Positions 7,099-11,337 of a stretch of DNA of 11,337 bases are shown here, piece after piece (positions within the stretch are counted from its first letter, which is position 1; every line of letters starts with the position of its first letter). This DNA comes from Bacteroidales bacterium. GTDB taxonomy: Bacteria; Bacteroidota; Bacteroidia; Bacteroidales; UBA932. The notes below the pieces were generated by a model. It was not told where the DNA came from. It saw only the letters and a list, made by a program, of their open reading frames with translations, and made no database searches. The stretch covers positions 1-11,337 of the forward strand of contig SFJB01000050.1 in NCBI GenBank assembly GCA_004555145.1, written 5' to 3'. The position numbers and the translations under genes were made by a program.

Positions 7099-7995
7099 GT
7101 GCTGCTCGCGGATTTCATAAATGATTCGATGCGGCGGCTGTCTGCCATTTACCCTTCGCCCGAGGCGAGGGGTATTCTCGCTATACTCTGCGAGGAACGC
7201 CTTGGGGTGAAGAGTTATACCCATATAGTGGAACCCGGCTATGAGATTGCTCCCGATGCGCTGCCCGGCCTGCTCTCGGATATGGACCGCCTGTCCGCCG
7301 CCGAGCCCGTGCAGTATGTTCTGGGCTTTGCCGATTTCTGCGGCCGCCGTTTCGCCGTGAGTCGGGATGTGCTCATCCCCCGTCCTGAGACCGAGGAACT
7401 CGTCTGCCTTGCTTTGGATAGGCTTCACTGCGGACCGCGTTCTCCCCGGGTCCTTGACCTGTGTACCGGTTCGGGATGCATAGCCTGGTCCGTTGCTCTC
7501 GGCATGCGGGATGCACGCGTCTGCGCCGTGGATATTTCTCCCACCGCGCTCGAACTGGCAGGCTCGCAGTTTCCCGCCGGGGACAGCGCTACTATCCCTT
7601 GCAATGAGCCTCGTTTCGTGCTCGGGGACGTGTTGTCCGACTCCATACCGCCGGAAGTGACCGAGCTCGCACCATACGATTTGATACTTGCAAATCCGCC
7701 CTACGTGCGCGAATCCGAGCGTTCGGAGATGCGCCGCAACGTGCTTGAGTACGAGCCTGGGCTCGCCCTCTTCGTACCTGATGATGATCCGCTGCTTTTC
7801 TATGACCACATCGCCGTATGGATGGACAGACTGCTGGCGTCCGGAGGCTCTGCCATACTTGAAATCAATGAGGAACTCGGGGAGGAGACTCTCGCCCTTC
7901 TGCAGACTCACAGCTGCGCTTCCGGCCCGGATGCGCGCCTGCGTACAATACGCGACTTCCGCGGAAAAATCCGCTTCCTGGCGCTTAATGTCTGA
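7099..7995 (+). CDS. prmC: Peptide chain release factor N5-glutamine methyltransferase
   Basis: PrmC methylates the glutamine of the GGQ motif in release factors 1 and 2, using S-adenosylmethionine, which improves translation termination. The 298-residue product has the small N-terminal helical domain (about 1-75), the linker motif VLIPRPETEELV (91-102), the SAM-binding loop DLCTGSGCIA (120-129) and the catalytic NPPY (199-202), the order and spacing typical of PrmC. The start is a GTG placed 2 bp after the ddl stop; the first internal ATG (7129) would remove ten residues from the first helix, so GTG is preferred. Its frequent partner prfA is not in the window. Isoleucine is encoded mainly by ATA (8 of 17). 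The gene ends 9 bp before a tRNA gene on the opposite strand. Confidence 0.95.
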   Translation: MLLADFINDSMRRLSAIYPSPEARGILAILCEERLGVKSYTHIVEPGYEIAPDALPGLLSDMDRLSAAEPVQYVLGFADFCGRRFAVSRDVLIPRPETEELVCLALDRLHCGPRSPRVLDLCTGSGCIAWSVALGMRDARVCAVDISPTALELAGSQFPAGDSATIPCNEPRFVLGDVLSDSIPPEVTELAPYDLILANPPYVRESERSEMRRNVLEYEPGLALFVPDDDPLLFYDHIAVWMDRLLASGGSAILEINEELGEETLALLQTHSCASGPDARLRTIRDFRGKIRFLALNV

Positions 7996-8004
7996 GGGAA
8001 AAAG

Positions 8005-8089
8005 TGCCTCGGATGAGACTCGAACTCACACGGACATTGCTGTCCAAGGGATTTTAAGTCCCTCGTGTCTACCATTCCACCACCAAGGC
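8005..8089 (-). tRNA. tRNA-Leu (anticodon UAA)
   Basis: The 85-nt minus-strand sequence folds as a class II tRNA. The acceptor stem is GCCTTGG with CCGAGGC (one G-U type pair). The anticodon stem AGGGA/TCCCT carries loop CTTAAAA with anticodon TAA (plus-strand 8054-8056). The long variable arm GGAC-AGCAAT-GTCC is typical of leucine tRNAs. The T arm is GTGAG-TTCGAGT-CTCAT. The discriminator base is A, as required for leucine. CCA is not encoded: after the discriminator come C and five T residues (8003-7999), which may help termination. It reads UUA and probably UUG codons. It lies convergent to prmC and downstream of the small membrane protein gene on the same strand. Confidence 0.96.
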
Positions 8090-8095
8090 GTCCTG

Positions 8096-8103
8096 CAAAG
8101 ATA
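8096..8103 (-). promoter_or_regulatory. Candidate tRNA-Leu -7 box (TATCTTTG)
   Basis: The reverse complement of 8096-8103 is TATCTTTG, an exact match to TAnnTTTG, ending 6 bp before the first base of the mature tRNA. A TTG (minus strand, 8128-8126) lies 22 bp upstream, slightly long for a -33 element and inside the last codons of the upstream gene. If used, the primary transcript would have almost no 5' leader. Confidence 0.5.
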
Positions 8104-8120
8104 CGAAAAGAAATGGAATT

Positions 8121-8579
8121 CTAGTCAATCTGAGCTTCAAGACCTGAAACAATGCGCACCAAATCCTTGGTCGGGCCTTCTATCTCCACTCCCGTGACAG
8201 TTATTCGGCAGGTCAGGGTGTCTTCCCACATCTTCAGAGCGCGGCTGATTCCGGAACGGCGCACGTAGCAGAGACCGTCCTCTCCGAGATCTCTGTCGAG
8301 TCTGTAACCGTGAAGGTCCATCACCTGGTCAAGCCTTGACTTCACATCCGCCGGCTCTCCATAGATATGTGCGGTGCGTGTGCTGTAACCCATACGCGGA
8401 TATAGCGCCGCCAGGGCTGCCGCCACGAGGGCTATCTGCCAGTAGGAGTCATAGCCGTTCTTGAACATGGTCTCTAAATCGGCTTCCACTAGCCCGGTCA
8501 CAATCAATGCCGCAACCACCAGGGTCAGGATAATAAGCAGATATAGGAAGTATTTGATTGATCTTACAAGATATTTCAT
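8121..8579 (-). CDS. Small membrane protein of unknown function (two predicted helices)
   Basis: The 152-residue product starts MKYLVRSIKYF, then has a strong hydrophobic helix (about 10-30) and a second one (about 46-61) separated by the acidic segment VEADLETMFKNGYDSY. The rest (about 62-152) is soluble: it includes a stretch resembling an alpha/beta fold with DVKSRLDQVMDLHGYRLDRD, then a tryptophan-containing segment and a short beta-like end. I recall similar uncharacterised proteins in Bacteroidales but can give no function. The chosen ATG (8579) directly precedes the first helix and follows a -7 box at 8601-8608; the in-frame ATG at 8642 would place the start inside the divergent promoter region and is rejected. 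It is divergent from the coiled-coil protein gene at 8655 and 31 bp upstream of the tRNA-Leu on the same strand. Confidence 0.85.
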   Translation of the reverse strand: MKYLVRSIKYFLYLLIILTLVVAALIVTGLVEADLETMFKNGYDSYWQIALVAAALAALYPRMGYSTRTAHIYGEPADVKSRLDQVMDLHGYRLDRDLGEDGLCYVRRSGISRALKMWEDTLTCRITVTGVEIEGPTKDLVRIVSGLEAQID

Positions 8580-8600
8580 ATACTGACATTTTTGCAGCTT

Positions 8601-8608
8601 CAAAGTTA
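8601..8608 (-). promoter_or_regulatory. Candidate -7 box for the small membrane protein gene (TAACTTTG)
   Basis: The reverse complement of 8601-8608 is TAACTTTG, an exact TAnnTTTG match. Transcription would start near 8594, giving a leader of about 15 nt before the ATG at 8579. No clear -33 TTTG is present at the usual spacing. Confidence 0.5.
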
Positions 8609-8621
8609 GCATAATATTTGT

Positions 8622-8629
8622 TATTTTTG
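8622..8629 (+). promoter_or_regulatory. Candidate -7 box for the coiled-coil protein-hemW unit (TATTTTTG)
   Basis: TATTTTTG at 8622-8629 matches TAnnTTTG exactly and would start transcription near 8636, about 19 nt before the ATG at 8655. It stands back-to-back with the minus-strand box at 8601-8608, 13 bp apart. No well-placed -33 TTTG is visible. Confidence 0.5.
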
Positions 8630-8654
8630 CATTTGATAACAAAATTAATCTATT

Positions 8655-9569
8655 ATGGAAAGAGAAGATCCACTTGAGAGACTTGAAAGAAAGGAACTCG
8701 AAAAGAAATCCAACTCCGGCCTCAAAGCCGCGACGATTGCAATGGCCGCAGTGGCAATCGCCCTTGCTGCCGTGCTAGTTTACATTCTCCGTTCTAAGAA
8801 CGCCCTTGTCAGCGAACTCAACGAAGAGAAGCAGGATCTTACCGAACAGATAATGGCCCTGCAGAGCGACTACGAAGGGCTCTCTTCAGAATATGATGTC
8901 ATCAATGCCCAGCTCGACTCTTCAAGGGAGGAAATTGCCCAGCTCGTGGAGCGCGTGAAGAAGACCGAAGCCACCAACCGTGCGAAAATCCGCCAGTACG
9001 AAAAGGAACTCGGTACCCTTCGCTCCATAATGAAGGGATACATAGTGCAGATCGACTCGCTGAACACCCTCAACCACAAGCTTACCCAGGAGGCGGCCTC
9101 AGCCCGCAAGGAAGCAGCTGAGAGCAGGCGTCTCAACGAGGAGCTGACCCAGCAGGTGGAAGACCTTACCGGCAGGGTTACGGCTGGCGCAGTGCTCAAG
9201 GCGCGTGGCATCAGTCTGGAGGCGTACAATGCTTCCGACAAGCTTACCGACCGCAGCAGCAGGGTGGTGCGTCTGCTCGTGAATCTCACTCTCGTGGAGA
9301 ACGAGCTCGCGGCACACGGTCCTGTGCGCGTCTATGTAAGGGTTACCGACCCGAACGGAGAGCTGCTGCTTGACGGCAGATCCGACAACTTCGATTTCGA
9401 AGGCCAGACTCTCAGGGCGAGTGCATCCCGCGAGGTGGATTATCAGGGAGCGGAGGTCGATCTTGGCATTTATGTCAACAATATCCCTTCGTTCACCAAG
9501 GGTATCTACACTGTGGAGTGCTACACTCTCCAGTCCCGCCTCGGTTCGGCTGAACTGCTTCTGAGGTAA
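8655..9569 (+). CDS. Membrane-anchored coiled-coil protein of unknown function
   Basis: The 304-residue product has a charged cytoplasmic-type N-terminus (1-20), one hydrophobic helix (about 24-45), a long charged heptad-like coiled coil (about 50-175, rich in E, Q, K and L) and a C-terminal globular part (about 178-304). The last part has alternating hydrophobic residues suggesting a beta-sandwich (VRLLVNLTLVEN, VRVYVRVTDPNGELLL, GIYTVECY). The positive charge just after the helix (RSK) leaves orientation uncertain: the protein may be a type II anchor facing the periplasm, or may face the cytoplasm. Similar proteins seem common in Bacteroidales and are often mislabelled as chromosome-segregation ATPases because of the coiled coil, but no ATP-binding motif is present. 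Its stop codon overlaps the hemW start by one base (TAATG), suggesting co-translation with hemW. Confidence 0.88.
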   Translation: MEREDPLERLERKELEKKSNSGLKAATIAMAAVAIALAAVLVYILRSKNALVSELNEEKQDLTEQIMALQSDYEGLSSEYDVINAQLDSSREEIAQLVERVKKTEATNRAKIRQYEKELGTLRSIMKGYIVQIDSLNTLNHKLTQEAASARKEAAESRRLNEELTQQVEDLTGRVTAGAVLKARGISLEAYNASDKLTDRSSRVVRLLVNLTLVENELAAHGPVRVYVRVTDPNGELLLDGRSDNFDFEGQTLRASASREVDYQGAEVDLGIYVNNIPSFTKGIYTVECYTLQSRLGSAELLLR

Positions 9570-10651
9570 TGATTTACATCCACGTTCCCTTCTGCCGCAG
9601 TTTCTGCGTGTACTGCGATTTCTATTCGGAAATCGCCTGTCGCGGAAGGGATGTGAGTGCTTTCGGGAGTTATGCGGACTCCATCTGCCGGGAGATTGAC
9701 GACCGCGCAGACGAAATACGCGAAACACTCGGATACAACAGTCTCTACATAGGAGGCGGCACCCCATCGGTGCTGCCTCTTGATGTTTTGGAGCGCATAC
9801 TGCTCAAGTTGAGGGAATATGCTCCCGCGTGGGATGAGTTCACCGTCGAAGTCAATCCGGAAGACATTGCAAGCCGGGGGTTGGGTTATTTGCGGGGACT
9901 GCGCGGACTGGGTGTGGACCGGGTCAGTATGGGGGTGCAGTCGCTCGATGACGGGATACTGAAATCGATGAACCGTCGCCACGATGCGGCAACTGCAATC
10001 AAGGCCTTTCGCCTGCTGCGCGATGCCGGCTTTGACAATATAAGCCTGGACCTGATATTCGGCGGCTTCGGTCTCGGACTCCCAACTCTGGATGCCACCC
10101 TGGATTCCATACTTGAACTGCGCCCCGAGCATCTGTCATCCTACCAGCTGAGCATAGAGGACGGCAGCTCCCTCTCTGCTATGCTCGCTCGCGGAGAGTA
10201 TAAGGAAATGCCTGAGCAACAATGTCTTGCCCAGTATGAGTTTATATGCCGCCGTTTGGCGTATGCCGGTTATGAACACTATGAGATCTCGAACTGGGCA
10301 CTGCCCGGCCGACGTGCCGGACACAACTCTGCATATTGGCGCCGTTTCCCGTATGTGGGTCTTGGTCCGGGAGCCCATTCCCTGCTGGGAAACCGCCGCT
10401 CCTGGAATTCCAGCCAACTTGACGGCTGGACGCGGGAATGGGAAAGCCTCAGCCCGGATCAGGAGCGCGAAGAAAGGATAATGCTCGGGCTGCGCACTTC
10501 AGAGGGCGTAGATCCGGATCTGTGCAAGGCTGACGCGGTGGAGCGCCTGCTAGCCTGCGGAGATCTGGAAATGAAAAATGCTCCCCGGAGAATACGCATC
10601 CCGGAGAGCAGATTCTTTGTCTCTGACCGAATTATTCTGGAACTGGTCTAG
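9569..10651 (+). CDS. hemW: Radical SAM heme chaperone HemW
   Basis: HemW binds heme and is thought to pass it to respiratory and other hemoproteins; it is often mislabelled as oxygen-independent coproporphyrinogen oxidase. The 360-residue product begins IHVPFCRSFCVYCDFY, giving the 4Fe-4S cluster motif C9-x3-C13-x2-C16. The position after C16 is D then F, without the extra cysteine of true HemN, which favours HemW. Other radical SAM signatures are GGGTPS (62-67), EVNPED (94-99), RVSMGVQS (118-125) and DLIFG (161-165). The C-terminal HemW part shows YEISNWA (238-244), HNSAYW (252-257) and GLGPGAHS (264-271). The segment after DLIFG (GFGLGLPTLD) is a little longer than the family's usual GLPGQT-like loop. 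The gene is translationally coupled to the upstream coiled-coil gene. No heme-synthesis gene is in the window. Half of its isoleucines (11 of 22) use ATA. Confidence 0.94.
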   Translation: MIYIHVPFCRSFCVYCDFYSEIACRGRDVSAFGSYADSICREIDDRADEIRETLGYNSLYIGGGTPSVLPLDVLERILLKLREYAPAWDEFTVEVNPEDIASRGLGYLRGLRGLGVDRVSMGVQSLDDGILKSMNRRHDAATAIKAFRLLRDAGFDNISLDLIFGGFGLGLPTLDATLDSILELRPEHLSSYQLSIEDGSSLSAMLARGEYKEMPEQQCLAQYEFICRRLAYAGYEHYEISNWALPGRRAGHNSAYWRRFPYVGLGPGAHSLLGNRRSWNSSQLDGWTREWESLSPDQEREERIMLGLRTSEGVDPDLCKADAVERLLACGDLEMKNAPRRIRIPESRFFVSDRIILELV

Positions 10652-11337
10652 AACACCCACTTTATGCCGGCGCAAGGACGGCAGCGGAATCCCTTGGTGG
10701 TGGCGAAATCGTATGAAAGTTCAAGCTCTCCGCCCAGGTTGAGATTGCCGCATCCGAAAAGTTCACCCACATTATACCAGAGCTGAGGCTCGGAGATGAA
10801 GACAATGTGGGACGTTTCAGGCAGCATCTCGCCGTAGCGGTCATAGAATAGCAGGTGATCCTCCCACCAGAAATCAGCAAAGCCGGAGAAACTGAGACCC
10901 TTGAGCCCGAAGAGGTCCTTTGCTCCCCAAACAAGGGTGAACTGGAGCGGAAGCTGACTGCGGAATGCAGGGTCGCTGTAGGTGATGTATTTATATAATG
11001 CTTTGATGTTCAGCGTGTAGCGGTAGTCTGCGCTGTGCAGGAAACAATCCACGCCCGCAAGGAAGGAATTGTTGATTGTATAGCCCTTGTAAACGCCTCC
11101 GTTGTATTCCAGCTGGAGACTGAAAGGAGCAAGGACCGTATTCTGCCAGAAATTCAGGCACCTTGCAATTTCCATATAGGTTCCGCTCGGGGCTTCCACA
11201 TAGCCGTTGCCGTTGCGGGAATTGAAGTCGTGGTCTACGAAGAAGAAAGTGTTGCCCCATTTGTCACCGTAGAAGCCCTCAAGGGTGGTGGTGACATGCT
11301 TCCGGTCTTTTCCGAAGTCGTAGAAAACCTGAAGGTT
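10648..11337 (-). CDS. DUF5020-type (Tsx-like) outer-membrane beta-barrel protein, 5' end missing
   Basis: The frame is open from the right edge to a stop at 10648, 229 residues, and lacks a start. The visible N-terminus, NLQVFYDFGKDRKHVTTTLE, and the following DKWGNTFFFVDHDFN match what I know of DUF5020 proteins, which belong to the nucleoside-channel (Tsx)-like barrel group. In that family this segment begins soon after the signal peptide, so probably only the signal peptide and a few residues are lost. Alternating aromatic and hydrophobic strands run throughout, and the protein ends in phenylalanine (GIKWVF), typical of outer-membrane barrels. A GTG at 11199 can be read as a start but would delete conserved strands. 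Substrate is unknown. Its stop codon overlaps the convergent hemW stop. Confidence 0.85.
   Translation of the reverse strand, partial: NLQVFYDFGKDRKHVTTTLEGFYGDKWGNTFFFVDHDFNSRNGNGYVEAPSGTYMEIARCLNFWQNTVLAPFSLQLEYNGGVYKGYTINNSFLAGVDCFLHSADYRYTLNIKALYKYITYSDPAFRSQLPLQFTLVWGAKDLFGLKGLSFSGFADFWWEDHLLFYDRYGEMLPETSHIVFISEPQLWYNVGELFGCGNLNLGGELELSYDFATTKGFRCRPCAGIKWVF

Noticed and set aside
6976..7911. Minus-strand frame of 311 codons across ddl and prmC
   Set aside because: It spans two well-supported genes on the other strand, crosses their junction, and shows no domain features.
7961..7974. GCGGA-AAAA-TCCGC hairpin near the end of prmC as a terminator
   Set aside because: It is a 5-bp stem inside the coding sequence and is not followed by a T-run.
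7688..8197. Plus-strand frame of 169 codons running from prmC through the tRNA-Leu
   Set aside because: It overlaps prmC in another frame and reads antisense through a tRNA and a membrane-protein gene; no protein-like features.
9569..10651. Oxygen-independent coproporphyrinogen III oxidase (HemN) as the identity of this radical SAM gene
   Set aside because: The cluster motif is followed by D-F without the extra cysteine of HemN, the length is about 360 residues rather than about 450, and the C-terminal motifs are those of HemW.
1..11337. Mobile element, phage, CRISPR array or defence system
   Set aside because: No transposase or integrase, no direct repeats flanking a segment, no regularly spaced repeats and no nuclease or toxin-like genes; all genes but two unknown membrane proteins and the barrel are core housekeeping functions.

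Overview
The window looks like chromosomal core DNA from a member of Bacteroidota, probably order Bacteroidales. The evidence is several AT-rich intergenic -7 boxes of the TAnnTTTG type, a lack of clear Shine-Dalgarno sequences, a topoisomerase I with C-terminal repeats instead of zinc ribbons, and a DUF5020-type outer-membrane protein. Coding DNA is GC-rich by eye (roughly mid-50s percent) while the gaps are strongly AT-rich. Genus cannot be decided from this window.

Left part (1-3556): ispD (MEP isoprenoid pathway) reads rightward from a short AT-rich gap that may also fire a divergent gene off the left edge. It converges with and overlaps a leftward two-gene unit, topA followed after 2 bp by an Lrp/AsnC-family regulator.

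Centre (3557-7995): topA is divergent from a tight rightward unit of three genes: a class A penicillin-binding protein, D-Ala-D-Ala ligase (ddl) and the release-factor methyltransferase prmC. Gaps are 9 and 2 bp. The first two genes act on the same chemistry: Ddl makes the D-Ala-D-Ala end of the peptidoglycan precursor, and the PBP polymerises and cross-links it. The 123-bp divergent gap holds candidate promoters for both directions and a perfect 8+2+8 dyad.

Right part (7996-11337): a leftward tRNA-Leu(UAA), a small leftward two-helix membrane protein of unknown function, and, divergent from it, a membrane-anchored coiled-coil protein of unknown function whose stop codon overlaps the start of hemW (heme chaperone, radical SAM). 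hemW converges on a leftward DUF5020/Tsx-like outer-membrane barrel gene, cut by the window edge; the two stop codons share one CTAG.

I see no mobile element, CRISPR array, phage gene or recognisable defence system. The most interesting material is the two uncharacterised membrane proteins with their shared divergent promoter region, the dyad between topA and the PBP gene, and an unusual preference for ATA isoleucine codons in prmC and hemW. No gap between genes exceeds 300 bases.
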